Assembly (NCBI GenBank): GCA_022793655.1
Contig: JAAWDG010000008.1
Span: 22,783-86,782, forward strand
DNA length: 64,000 bases
Direction of reading: 5' to 3'
Origin: Clostridiales bacterium
GTDB lineage: Bacteria > Bacillota > Clostridia > Oscillospirales > CAG-272
The notes under the pieces were generated by a model, which was not told the DNA's origin, searched no databases, and was given only the letters and a program-made list of their open reading frames with translations. The translations under genes were made by a program, and so were the position numbers. Below are positions 54,363-63,044 of the stretch, piece after piece (position 1 is the first letter of the stretch; every line of letters starts with the position of its first letter).

Positions 54363-57180
54363 ATTTATACTCATATCGGTAAAGTGAGTGCAGCATAACG
54401 GCTGCTTCGGCGCGTGTGACGGGCGCGTTAGGTTTCAGCGAACCATCGGGATAGCCGGCAACAAGTCCCGCGCCATAGATTTTCTTAAGTGTTGGTAAGG
54501 CCCAGGAAGGAATATCGTTTTTATCGGTAAAAGGCAATTCCTTTTCAACGGCGTTTATTTTTCGTCCAATGACCGAGAAAATTTGCGCGCGGGTAATTTT
54601 GTCATTCGGCAGAAAATCAACCGAACCATCCGGGTTAGAAGAACCGCTCATGAGGCCATTAGCCACCGCAGCACGAACATAGGGTTTTGACCAGGTGGGG
54701 ATATCATAATAGTCTCTAAAATTCAATTCGACATTTTGATATTCGCTGACGTCGATTTTGTAATAGGAGACAATAAATTTTGCAAACTCGGCACGGGTGA
54801 GCGAGTCTTCCGGATAATAATATCGTTTACCGTTTACCAGTGAGCCGCTGGCTATATCCATCTCATAGAGCATGTCGATATAGGTTTTCGCCCAGTTTTT
54901 GGCTGTGTCGCAATAATATTCGCCAGCCAGGTCATAATAGGCGGTAATTTCATCAATGACGCAGTTTAAACGATAGGGCGAGATAGAACATACGGGTGAT
55001 TTGATGGCTATATTGCCTTGCAGTTTTTGGGGGATAGCCGCAGAATACAAAATCCAACCGTTATATTTTTCATAGTTTTTTTCTTCTTTATAATAGGCAT
55101 TGGCCTCATTACCATATTCGTCTATCAGAGTGACATAGGGCGAAACCGCGTCTCCTTTAATCCATACCTTAATGCTGGAAACATGATTACCGAGCCATAC
55201 CGGTTTTTTATATGAGACGTTGTAGCCGGAAAACTGCAGGGCGCTGGTGTGGCGCTTTCCTTCTGTGTATCGATAGGTGTAATATTCGTTAAAATTGAGA
55301 TAGCTTGAAAACATTTCAAGACGGTTGTCAAAAGAAGTAACGACATACGGTGGTTTGCCAATGGTTATGTGTAAGGAGATTGTCTTGTATCCATATTTGG
55401 CATTAAGCGTGAACGAGGCACCGGCGGAGTTTTCGGTTGCGTGGAAAATGAGCGCATTGTCAAGATAACCGTATTGACACCTGGCGATGACGTTTGCGCC
55501 TGGCTCGTCGTTAATGGAGTCGTTTGAACCGCCCGTAGCTGTGCCTGCAAAGCTCCAGCTCATATTGGCGGCGCACATCGCTACGGGAATCGAAGAGCGG
55601 TAGCCAATAATATTTAATTTTTCATAGCCGCCGGCCGGAATCACCACGTTGGTGTTTTCACAAACAATGTCGTCAACCGCGTTAATTACTTGTAAGGTAG
55701 TACGGCCGGTTATAATTTTATCCTTTACTTTAGCGGTAGCTGTGATGACGGCCGATCCGGTTTCAGTACCCGAAGTATAAACAGAATCAGTGAGAGAGCC
55801 AATCGGATTGGATAGGGTGTATTTTATATCAGTTAACGGCTCTGAAAGAGCGGCACCTGAACGTGAAATAGCTGTACAGCTTAGCTTTATCGAACCACCT
55901 TTGACCATAACATAAGGATTTGACGGCTCAATTTTTAGTGCATATGGTTCCTCTAAACGAGATTTATTAATAAGCAGAATGCCAGCTGAAATGGCGCGCT
56001 CTTGTCCTGCGGCGGGATGATTGATGACCGTGCAGTGTTCTGCGCCAGGTTCTTTTAGCGCTACCGTGGTGCTGGTAAAAGAATCGAGTTCTAATGCATT
56101 TTCACAACCTAATGCGCGCATTTCTGTAGCTGCTTCGCTTAGTGTGATTCCTTTGCCGTTTTGACCATCACCATCAGCGGCAAAAAAGACGACTTTTCCA
56201 TTGTTTGTAATGCCAACACAGCTGCGGGCTGCCGTTGTTTTGCCGCGGGGGGTATTGACAGCGTCTGCCTGCACAGCGCCGTCTTTCAAAATTTGTGCGG
56301 CAGCACCTACGGCAAAATAGGTGTCGGCCCATTCTCCATCTGCATACACCGTCATTGTGATCGATGTGCCAGGCGTAAGGGCCGCGTAGGCATTGGCGTC
56401 AGCATGAGAAGCGGGAATGGAAAGGGCGTAATAACCGCTTGGTATGGCCGTGTCAGAAACATTTTTTTGTACACTGGTGATCGTACCAGTAAGAGGCTGG
56501 CCGGAGATCCATTTTTGCGAGGTAGATGTAGGTTTAATCAATATTTCGATGCTTTCGTGACTGCTTTTGGTGGAGTCAGCAAATATAGCGCTTAAAAGAA
56601 CGGCGCCTTTGCCTTCTTCTGGCAGTTTGTTTAAAGATGTAACGGGCAAGTTCGCTTGTCCGGCTTGAACATTCACACGGATATTCGGCGTGCCAATGAA
56701 TGCTTTGCCATTATTTTTCATACCGAGACACAGTGCGCCTGTATCATTGGTGGCCAAAATTTCGCCGCCATTGATCATCGCCGAGTAAGCAAGGCCCGAT
56801 TGAACGGAAAATTGGTCGGCGTTGAGTGCACCTACCACATTTTGCCCAGCCTGTTCAGCGGTATAAATGATTTCAGAGAGCGTTTTTCGGCCGTACAGCG
56901 TTTTGCCGTATCCAAGCGATAAAGCAGTATCTTCATTAGGCGTCATGGTAAACGCATAACCAATTTGGTAACCGGCTGCATTGTCCGCATGGATTTCTTT
57001 ATAGGTTAATCCGTCGCATAATGTATATTCTCTTTGCGCAAATTCCTGGCCAAGACCGCCCACGGAAGCTTGGCTTTGCAAGGGAATGAGTACGGACGTG
57101 CTGATTATGATAAAAGCGACAAGTGTGGTTACCATTTTCCTTTTCAATAAGTGAAAAGTGTGTGTGCGGCAGTTTTTCAT
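54361..57180 (-). CDS. Secreted SLH protein with NAGPA-like (phosphodiester glycosidase) domain
   Basis: 939 aa from ATG at 57180 (AAAGGA 6 bases upstream; longer frame to 57312 crosses a terminator). Signal peptide to about residue 40 (ends SQASVGG). Residues 45-375 resemble the phosphodiester glycosidase domain (VGALNADQFSVQSGLAYSAM, then GITNNGKVVFFAADGDGQNG near 323). The core motif usually NLDGGGST reads LELDSFTST near 360, so the usual Gly-rich active site is altered. Ig-like beta domains follow, then three SLH motifs from about 755 (YYPEDSLTRAEFAKFI, FLPNDKITRAQIFSVI, LKPNAPVTRAEAAVML). Confidence 0.82.
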   Translation of the reverse strand: MKNCRTHTFHLLKRKMVTTLVAFIIISTSVLIPLQSQASVGGLGQEFAQREYTLCDGLTYKEIHADNAAGYQIGYAFTMTPNEDTALSLGYGKTLYGRKTLSEIIYTAEQAGQNVVGALNADQFSVQSGLAYSAMINGGEILATNDTGALCLGMKNNGKAFIGTPNIRVNVQAGQANLPVTSLNKLPEEGKGAVLLSAIFADSTKSSHESIEILIKPTSTSQKWISGQPLTGTITSVQKNVSDTAIPSGYYALSIPASHADANAYAALTPGTSITMTVYADGEWADTYFAVGAAAQILKDGAVQADAVNTPRGKTTAARSCVGITNNGKVVFFAADGDGQNGKGITLSEAATEMRALGCENALELDSFTSTTVALKEPGAEHCTVINHPAAGQERAISAGILLINKSRLEEPYALKIEPSNPYVMVKGGSIKLSCTAISRSGAALSEPLTDIKYTLSNPIGSLTDSVYTSGTETGSAVITATAKVKDKIITGRTTLQVINAVDDIVCENTNVVIPAGGYEKLNIIGYRSSIPVAMCAANMSWSFAGTATGGSNDSINDEPGANVIARCQYGYLDNALIFHATENSAGASFTLNAKYGYKTISLHITIGKPPYVVTSFDNRLEMFSSYLNFNEYYTYRYTEGKRHTSALQFSGYNVSYKKPVWLGNHVSSIKVWIKGDAVSPYVTLIDEYGNEANAYYKEEKNYEKYNGWILYSAAIPQKLQGNIAIKSPVCSISPYRLNCVIDEITAYYDLAGEYYCDTAKNWAKTYIDMLYEMDIASGSLVNGKRYYYPEDSLTRAEFAKFIVSYYKIDVSEYQNVELNFRDYYDIPTWSKPYVRAAVANGLMSGSSNPDGSVDFLPNDKITRAQIFSVIGRKINAVEKELPFTDKNDIPSWALPTLKKIYGAGLVAGYPDGSLKPNAPVTRAEAAVMLHSLYRYEYK

Positions 57181-57253
57181 TTGCATTCCTTTCGATTGTT
57201 CTATGCTAACGTGTTTTTTATAATTAATTATAGCAAAATGCGAATAAAATGTC

Positions 57254-57296
57254 AAAAAAGAACGCATTGTGTTTTTAACACAATGCGTTCTTTTTT
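57254..57296. terminator. Bidirectional terminator upstream of the SLH gene
   Basis: AAAAAAGAACGCATTGTG / CACAATGCGTTCTTTTTT with a 7-base loop; 18-bp perfect stem. It ends the minus-strand ttcA/small-protein unit. Confidence 0.9.
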
Positions 57297-57315
57297 GGTG
57301 GATTAAATACATGTT

Positions 57316-57504
57316 TTATTCTTTTATTGTTTCTTCTCTACGATTCTTAGGCAGGGTGGGGCAATTGTCCCGATTACCGCAGTGCGCATGTGAAATACAC
57401 TCGTATGTACCATCATTTTTAACCATGTTTTTGAGTATGACCACGTTGGAATTGACTTTTGGACAGTAGCGCTCCATGATGACGCTGTTTTTTCGTTTGT
57501 CCAT
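57316..57504 (-). CDS. Small Cys-rich protein, unknown function
   Basis: 62 aa. GGAGG lies 10 bases before the ATG and a strong terminator follows its stop, which supports a real gene. ERYCPKVNSNVVIL at the N-terminal third and Cys-x4-Cys-x5-Cys (TYECISHAHCGNRDNCPT) suggest a small metal-binding fold with four Cys. Similar short proteins are common in Clostridia but no function is known to me. Transcribed after ttcA with a 52-base gap. Confidence 0.65.
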   Translation of the reverse strand: MDKRKNSVIMERYCPKVNSNVVILKNMVKNDGTYECISHAHCGNRDNCPTLPKNRREETIKE

Positions 57505-57556
57505 AACAGAAATGCCTCCTCGATTGATAGTATAGATGAGATGGCTTTGCTACATC

Positions 57557-58312
57557 CTATTTGCTTTTTGTCCTTTTGGTTCGAATGCAAGGTGAATAGC
57601 CGGAAAGCTGTGCGGTTTCTATAGCGTTCATGACGCGGTGTGAAAAGCCGTTGTATTTCCGGTTTAATGCTTCAATCATTTGTTTTATTTCCTCTCGCTC
57701 GGTGTGCTTATCTTCCGGACAGGTAGACGTAATGATGGGAATGTCATTGTGTTTGATAAAATATTGTATATCCTTTTCTTTGGCATAAATGAGGGGACGA
57801 ATCATGGTGATCTCTTTGCGGGAAAGATAGGTAACTGGCGAAAAAGCGCCTAAGCGTCCTTCGTGGATTAGATTAAGCATAAAAGTGTCTATGATGTCGT
57901 CAAAATGGTGTCCTAAAGCAATTTTGTTGCATCCGTTGGTTTTGGCAGCGTCATGCAGGACCCCTCTGCGCATTTTTGCGCATAAAGCACAGGGATTTGA
58001 TTCCTTTCGAATATCAAACACAACACGAGCAATGTCTGAACTGATCACTCTATATTCTATGCCAATTTCTTGGCAAAGTTCCGTTAATGGCGAAAAATCC
58101 ATGCCGGAAAAGCCCATATCAATCGTAATGCCCACAATTTCATAAGGAACCGGATAAAAGCGGCGCATTTCGTTGAGGGCGATGAGCAGGGCGGTAGAAT
58201 CTTTTCCTCCTGAAAGGCCCACGGCAATTTTGTCATGGGGTGCGATCATATCATAATGCTGACAGGCTTGTCTTACAAACGAGAGCAGCCGTCTTGTGTT
58301 GAAAGTTTTCAT
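57557..58312 (-). CDS. ttcA: tRNA 2-thiocytidine biosynthesis protein TtcA-like
   Basis: PP-loop ATPase that thiolates C32 of tRNAs. 251 aa. SGGKDS at 34-39 binds ATP; Cys108 and Cys111 in NPCALC, with a third Cys in STCPEDKHT near 198, are candidate iron-sulfur ligands. GHHFDDIIDTFMLNL and the GRLGAFSPV stretch follow the family pattern. Alternative: another member of the TtcA/TilS group with a different tRNA position. Confidence 0.88.
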   Translation of the reverse strand: MKTFNTRRLLSFVRQACQHYDMIAPHDKIAVGLSGGKDSTALLIALNEMRRFYPVPYEIVGITIDMGFSGMDFSPLTELCQEIGIEYRVISSDIARVVFDIRKESNPCALCAKMRRGVLHDAAKTNGCNKIALGHHFDDIIDTFMLNLIHEGRLGAFSPVTYLSRKEITMIRPLIYAKEKDIQYFIKHNDIPIITSTCPEDKHTEREEIKQMIEALNRKYNGFSHRVMNAIETAQLSGYSPCIRTKRTKSK

Positions 58313-58423
58313 ATTTGCTCTTTCTGTGTAGTTACTATATTTTTGATCAAAGTTATTTGAATATTTATACCAATGCAGCAGTTCTATGTTTTAAAAGGCT
58401 TAACATGTGACGGTTTTCGTCCT

Positions 58424-58497
58424 GCCGGAATGTCACCCCTTTTGGGTGGCAAGATAAACTTTGGAAACAAATCTTGATTTGTTTCATTATACCATGA
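58424..58497 (-). repeat. Three-way-junction repeat, copy E (truncated)
   Basis: Over 70 bases nearly identical to copy D, including CACCC/GGGTG hairpin, the GATAAACTTT arm and the AAACAAATC/GATTTGTTT palindrome. The partner arm AAAGTTTATC and half of hairpin H2 are missing or scrambled, so this copy cannot close the junction. It ends just before the amidase promoter. Confidence 0.75.
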
Positions 58498-58500
58498 TTC

Positions 58501-58528
58501 ACTGATTTTGTTCAATAGGCATATCATA
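58501..58528 (+). promoter_or_regulatory. Sigma-K-like promoter of the amidase gene
   Basis: AC (58501-58502), 17 bases, CATA-tca-TA (58520-58528), the pattern known for sigma-K promoters in Bacillus. It lies 24 bases before the start codon. No sigma-A boxes are seen. Confidence 0.6.
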
Positions 58529-58551
58529 ATAGAGTATCGGAGGAAAAATAC

Positions 58552-59118
58552 ATGGCTATTAAAATTTTTATTGATCAAGGTCACAATCCGGTGAATCCCA
58601 ATGCGGGTGCAGAGGGACAGGGATATCGTGAGCAAGATCTTGTCTTTGAAATTGGGGTGCGTTTGGCCAATCTGCTAAGGGCGAATCCTAATTTTGAGGT
58701 AAGACTGTCACGCAATTACCCATCTGAGCAGCTTGGTACCAGTGTGAACAGTTCTCTTTCTGCCAGAGTTAACGCAGCGAACAGCTGGGGGGCTAATTAT
58801 TTTATCAGTCTGCATGCCAACGCCTCTACCATTACCAGTGCCAGCGGCTGTGAAGGATATGTGTATGCGGCGCCAGGGCAGGCCTTCTATTTTGCAGAAA
58901 GCATCTGCAAATATTTAGCGCTGCAAACAGGTTTGCAAAACCGAGGTGTGTTTGAACGGCCTTCGTTATATGTGCTTCGGAAAACGACTATGCCGGCTAC
59001 ACTCATAGAACTTGGCTTCATTACCAATCCGCACGACGCATCTTTAATGGCAAATCAGCCGGATCTTTTTGCACGCGGCGTATATAATGGCATCTTATCT
59101 TATTTTGGCATGTTATAA
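58552..59118 (+). CDS. N-acetylmuramoyl-L-alanine amidase, CwlC-like
   Basis: 188-aa Amidase_3 zinc enzyme that cuts the lactyl-peptide bond in peptidoglycan. FIDQGHNPVNPNAG carries the first His ligand, a Glu follows in REQDLVFEIG, FISLHANAS the second His, and TLIELGFITN the catalytic Glu. There is no signal peptide or wall-binding domain, as for CwlC, which is made in the mother cell and lyses it to free the spore; the sigma-K-like promoter fits. GGAGG is upstream of the ATG. A phage-type role is less likely because no phage genes are near. Confidence 0.88.
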   Translation: MAIKIFIDQGHNPVNPNAGAEGQGYREQDLVFEIGVRLANLLRANPNFEVRLSRNYPSEQLGTSVNSSLSARVNAANSWGANYFISLHANASTITSASGCEGYVYAAPGQAFYFAESICKYLALQTGLQNRGVFERPSLYVLRKTTMPATLIELGFITNPHDASLMANQPDLFARGVYNGILSYFGML

Positions 59119-59146
59119 ATCGAGAGGCTTTGCCTCTCGATTTTTG
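59118..59146 (+). terminator. Terminator of the amidase gene
   Basis: AATCGAGAGGC-ttt-GCCTCTCGATT then TTT, starting at the stop codon. Confidence 0.9.
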
Positions 59147-59269
59147 TTGCAATAAGCTCATTGGTTAAAAGTAATATATAGGCTGTGTTATGCAAAGATT
59201 ACTTTTTATTGGCGAGTATGCTTATCGAATAATAAAAGAGCGGTTAGGTTTTATTTTATTACGCAAAAG

Positions 59270-59304
59270 CAGGCGGCGTTTATCATACGCCGCCTGTTTT
59301 TTTG
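59270..59304. terminator. Terminator of the ZIP transporter gene
   Basis: CAGGCGGCGT-7-base loop-ACGCCGCCTG with a T-run on the plus side and CTTTTG on the minus side, 18 bases past the ZIP stop. Confidence 0.8.
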
Positions 59305-59321
59305 GGTAGTTAGATTTTTGT

Positions 59322-60131
59322 TTACCCTAACATAACGTCAAGGAGCATCATAATTGCAAAACCGGCGATGATGCCCATAGTGGCCAAATAGGGATTGGCT
59401 TCCTTATTGCTCTGACATTCAGGAATCAGTTCATGCACAGCCACTAAAATCATAGCCCCGGCTGCAAAAGAGAGCGCAAAGGGCAGCAGGGCCTCTATAT
59501 AGACTACTAACAAAGCACCGATTACGCCGGCAATTGGTTCAACAATGCCTGAAGCTTGACCCAACAAAAAACTTTTTCGGCGGGAATAACCTTCTCTGCG
59601 TAAAGGAATCGAAACGGCGGCTCCCTCGGGGAAATTTTGCAGGGCAATACCGATAGCAATGGTTACAGCGCCCATGACGCTTTCATTGTTAAACTCGCCT
59701 GATAAGGCGCCGAACGCAACGCCAACTGCTAATCCTTCTGGAATGTTATGAATGGTAATAGACATGACCAACATAATAATGCGGCGAAGACGTGTATTTG
59801 GTTTTAGCGGGCTGTTTTCATTGGCGCGGTTTTGCGCATAGGTAACTAATTTATCGGATATCCATATAAACAAGGCGCCGCTTAGAAAGCCGAGTGTAGC
59901 GACTAGCCACGCGGGTGTTCCACCAGCATTTTCTGCCCGTTCGATCGCCGGCTGCAGTAAGGACCAAAAGCTGGCGGCAATCATAACGCCGGCGGCAAAG
60001 CCTAACATAGAATTGAGTATTTTATCACTTGGTTTGCGGAAAAAAGCAACTGTGCCTGCCCCTAGTGCAGTGACAAACCAGGTTACTAAAGTAGCCGCAA
60101 GAGCCATAGAAATCGTGTGTATTGTAATCAC
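59322..60131 (-). CDS. ZIP-family metal transporter
   Basis: 269 aa, about eight transmembrane helices. SITIHNIPEGLAVGVAFG and LQNFPEGAAVSIPL are the helix IV-V metal-binding motifs of the ZupT/GufA group, with HELIPE near the C terminus. Imports zinc or other divalent metals. The start is GTG directly after AAAGAGAG; an ATG at 60107 with AGGTGATT about 19 bases upstream is an alternative. Single gene. Confidence 0.9.
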   Translation of the reverse strand: MITIHTISMALAATLVTWFVTALGAGTVAFFRKPSDKILNSMLGFAAGVMIAASFWSLLQPAIERAENAGGTPAWLVATLGFLSGALFIWISDKLVTYAQNRANENSPLKPNTRLRRIIMLVMSITIHNIPEGLAVGVAFGALSGEFNNESVMGAVTIAIGIALQNFPEGAAVSIPLRREGYSRRKSFLLGQASGIVEPIAGVIGALLVVYIEALLPFALSFAAGAMILVAVHELIPECQSNKEANPYLATMGIIAGFAIMMLLDVMLG

Positions 60132-60225
60132 CTCTCTTTTTCTATCATATGGATAATCTCTCTGATAGGTGCAAATTTATGTGTAGTCTGCAACAAACGC
60201 TGTCCTCATGGAGTTGCTTTGTTAA

Positions 60226-61757
60226 ATTTTTACTTCCTTTTTTAGCTGGATAGAAAAAATTAACCATACTTATTCTCGTGCAGAGGCTGATGAATTAGCG
60301 CAGGAGAGACTATTCACGGCCGTTCGAGAATTGCCGAGGTTAAAAGATGGCAGTAAATTTGAGCCATGGCTTTGGGGAGTGGCGAACAATGTGACAAAAA
60401 GTTTTCGGCGTTGTTTGGGGAAACAGCGTGCGATGTATTCTTATGATACGCTGGAGCAATTTTGTTACGAGGATACATATTTTGATGACCAAGAGGAGGA
60501 AATCTATAACATTTTGCGAACGAAAATTGCTATGCTTTCTGCGATTTACCGTGATATTATCATTTTTACTATTATGATGGCCTTTCTACAAAAATAATCT
60601 CTGAAAAGCTGAAAATTCCGGAGGGAACCGTCCGGTGGCGGTTGACGGAAGCCAGGAGAAAGTTGAAAAAGGAGTGTACTGAGATGAAAGAAACAGCGTT
60701 ACGGCCCGTAAAAATGAGCATTAATATTTATGGAAACGGAAATTATAATGGTACAACGATTCCTTTTTCGAGCGCGTATATTGATGATGCTCTTTCACAA
60801 AACATATTGTACTATTGCTATACGCAGCCAGGCACGATTGAAGAATTGGCGAATGCATGCGGTGTGCCAGCCTATTATATCGAGGAAAGAGTTGATAATT
60901 TATTAAAACGAGAAGCGATTGTAGAAGTTGCTAAAGGTAAATATCGAACCGATTTTATTATTTGGTCGGATAAATACGGCTGGTATTGTGACTAAAATGC
61001 CGAAAAAGCATTGATGCCGATGATGGAACATCTGTTGAAAGCCCTTGATAGTATCGCGAAAAAGGCGGCTCAAATTGCTTTCTATAAAGCCCAAAAAAGT
61101 AAAACCGATTTGTTTTATCTTTACGGCGTGCAGGCATTTGCCTATGCAAGCAAGCACTATTGTCACTTACCCTATCCTCGATTTAAGAAAAAGTATGATG
61201 GCAATGATTGGTGTTATTTTGGAAATATGGAGACGGGTCAATATCATCGAATTGGGATCGGCACACAACAAAATTTCAATTTAGGCAGTCGTGGTCATTG
61301 TAGTCATACCGCTTATAATTCAATTCCTGGTATAGCATTTAGAGCAGTGATGCCAGATAATTATATCAATGTTTGCGAAGATATTTTATTTAGCAGCGTA
61401 TCGAATGATATTGCTTCTGTAGCTGGTGCGATTCAAGATGGATATATAGCAAAACAGAAAGACGGAGGCTTTTTTATCACGGTTCCTTATTTTACAAAAT
61501 CTCAAAAGAAAGAATTTGATGCTATAGCCGATCAATATCTTTCACCTCTTATGCCACAGTATTCGGAGATCGTTCATACGTTTATCGCAGGATATAAAAA
61601 GTTGTTCACCAAACACTTGCATGATGATGCCGATCGTATGTGTCAAGGAATGTTTGTGGGGTTGTATTCGAAAATAGTCGAATATGCCCAAAAGACTGGA
61701 GTGGTTCAGATGCCATCTGTTCCTTGTTATTGCGATGTTATGATACAACAAGAATAA
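60226..61757 (+). pseudogene. Decayed ECF-sigma-like regulator gene
   Basis: Three pieces of one protein. Piece 1 (open from 60226, no start codon) has sigma region 2 features: SRAEADELAQE, FEPWLWGVANNVTKSFRR. A one-base deletion in the T-run at 60563-60567 moves the frame; piece 2 resumes with YYYDGLSTKIISEKLKIPEGTVRWRL (region 4) and a winged-helix-like segment (TIEELANACGVPAYYIEERV). An in-frame TAA at 60993-60995 separates piece 3 (248 aa, KKKYDGNDWCYFGNMETGQ...), which ends inside repeat copy C. Intact homologues read as one large sigma-70-like protein. Loss of start, a frameshift and a stop make it non-functional as a whole. Confidence 0.78.
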
Positions 61758-61890
61758 CCCTTTAGGGTTATTCTTGAAAAGTTTTACTTTACGCTTTTCC
61801 AAGCGTAATTCCAGCGGAGCTGGAACCGTTAGACTTTTCGGTTGCTGAAACTTTATAATACTCTAAGAATAATTCGTAAGAATTATTCTT
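61750..61890 (+). repeat. Three-way-junction repeat, copy C
   Basis: Palindrome AAGAATAACCC-ttta-GGGTTATTCTT (61750-61775), outer arm AAAGTTT/AGACTTT (61778-61784, 61831-61837), H1 TTACGCTT/AAGCGTAA (61789-61808), H2 TTCCAGC-gga-GCTGGAA (61809-61825), tail GGTTGCTGAAA, and a second palindrome AAGAATAATTC/GAATTATTCTT (61865-61890). The stop codon of the preceding frame lies in the first palindrome. Confidence 0.87.
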
Positions 61891-61985
61891 ATTGTTTGGC
61901 ATAGTAAAAATAAGCGAGGGCACAGCTTTTGCTGTACCCCCCGTGCGGTGTAAAAGTTTTATTATTATATAGATAAGGTGCTTGG

Positions 61986-62597
61986 TTATAAGATGTTAGG
62001 CCAGTTGATAATGCTCCATATATTTTCAAGATAGCTTTGACGGTCATTTTTGTGTTTTAAGTAGTAGGCATGCTCCCAGACATCTACAATGACCAAAGGA
62101 CGCAGCATGTATTGAATCGCTGTATATTGTTCTTTCAAGTTGATGATGTCTAATTGATTGCGGGCGTTTACCCCCAACATGGTCCAACCCGAACCAAAGA
62201 CAGAGAGGCCTTGCTGAATAAAAATTCTTCGGAAGTTTTCAAAGGAGCCAAAAGTTTGGTTGATAGTATCTAATAACAAACCTTGTGGTTGATGATTGCC
62301 GGTATCAATGGGAGAGAGCCCGTTGAAATAAAGATAATGATTGTAGATAGCCCCGGCGTTATTAAGAATAGCTTGTGCATCTCTGGGCGGCAGACGGAAG
62401 TCTTCACTTAAAATTTCTTCTAATGTGAGCGTTTGCAGCGAGGGATAAGGCTCTAAGAGAAAATTCAAGGTGTTGCAGTAGTTTTGAAAATGCCTTGTAA
62501 AGTGGTAGAACATGGTTTCTTCATCAATAATAGGCTCAAGACCGTTCAGTGCATAGGGTAGTGTAGGTAGTTCATAAGGATAAATATTAAATGGCAT
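61986..62597 (-). CDS. Iron/manganese superoxide dismutase-like protein
   Basis: 203 aa. Metal ligands of the Fe/Mn-SOD family are in place: His32 in MFYHFTRHFQNY, His87 in YNHYLYF, Asp172 and His176 in VDVWEHAYYLKHKNDR; Tyr40 is the gateway residue. FGSGWTML near 134 and ENIWSIINW at the end match. The N-terminal His-rich helix has lost some second-shell His (HF for HH). GGAGGA 7 bases before the ATG. Probably detoxifies superoxide during oxygen exposure; metal choice not predicted. Confidence 0.9.
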   Translation of the reverse strand: MPFNIYPYELPTLPYALNGLEPIIDEETMFYHFTRHFQNYCNTLNFLLEPYPSLQTLTLEEILSEDFRLPPRDAQAILNNAGAIYNHYLYFNGLSPIDTGNHQPQGLLLDTINQTFGSFENFRRIFIQQGLSVFGSGWTMLGVNARNQLDIINLKEQYTAIQYMLRPLVIVDVWEHAYYLKHKNDRQSYLENIWSIINWPNIL

Positions 62598-62661
62598 GGT
62601 AAAATCCTCCTTCTATATAGCATATTAACATACTGTCAGAAAAATGCCATTTTTTAATTTT

Positions 62662-62700
62662 TGTCAATGAATTGACAGAAACCCATAATTTGTGTTTAAT
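62662..62700 (+). promoter_or_regulatory. Promoter and palindrome before the small membrane protein gene
   Basis: TTGACA (62672-62677), 17-base spacer, TTTAAT (62695-62700). The -35 box is the right half of the palindrome TGTCAAT-ga-ATTGACA (62662-62677) in the divergent region with the superoxide dismutase gene, a possible operator. Confidence 0.5.
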
Positions 62701-62744
62701 AATAAGGATAGCATTTTAATGATAAATAAAAGGGGAGTTGTTTC

Positions 62745-63044
62745 ATGCAATTTTTAGCCATTGTGCAGTTTTGGATCGCGTTAGGTTTTCTTTCTTTTGG
62801 TTATCAGATTACTGTGCATGATGAATACAACTTAATAAAAAAATACCGAGAGGGTAAGTGCAGTGATTCTTATGCGAAACAGAAAGGGATCATTGACTTA
62901 TCATTCGGTATCTTAAATGTCGGCAGTGCCGTGACGATTTATTTTTGGGAGCCAGCTTATTCACCCGTTTTGTTTGGAGTATCGCTTGGCGGTTTGATTT
63001 TGGCTTTATTAGTTCATCAATATTTCAGCAACCAAAAAGATTGA
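62745..63044 (+). CDS. Small membrane protein, unknown function
   Basis: 99 aa with three hydrophobic segments (residues 3-20, 50-67, 72-90) and a soluble loop KKYREGKCSDSYAKQKG between the first two. GGGGAG lies 7 bases before the ATG. The last seven codons and the stop lie in repeat copy F, so the C terminus YFSNQKD was probably provided by the repeat. Looks like small DUF3784-type membrane proteins, but I cannot assign it. Confidence 0.7.
   Translation: MQFLAIVQFWIALGFLSFGYQITVHDEYNLIKKYREGKCSDSYAKQKGIIDLSFGILNVGSAVTIYFWEPAYSPVLFGVSLGGLILALLVHQYFSNQKD

Noticed and set aside
57324..57590. 88-aa frame overlapping the small Cys protein
   Set aside because: The alternative frame has GGAGG at the proper distance and ordered Cys spacing; this one does not.
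58384..58635. 83-aa minus-strand frame between ttcA and the amidase
   Set aside because: It crosses a repeat copy, a promoter and the amidase start on the opposite strand.
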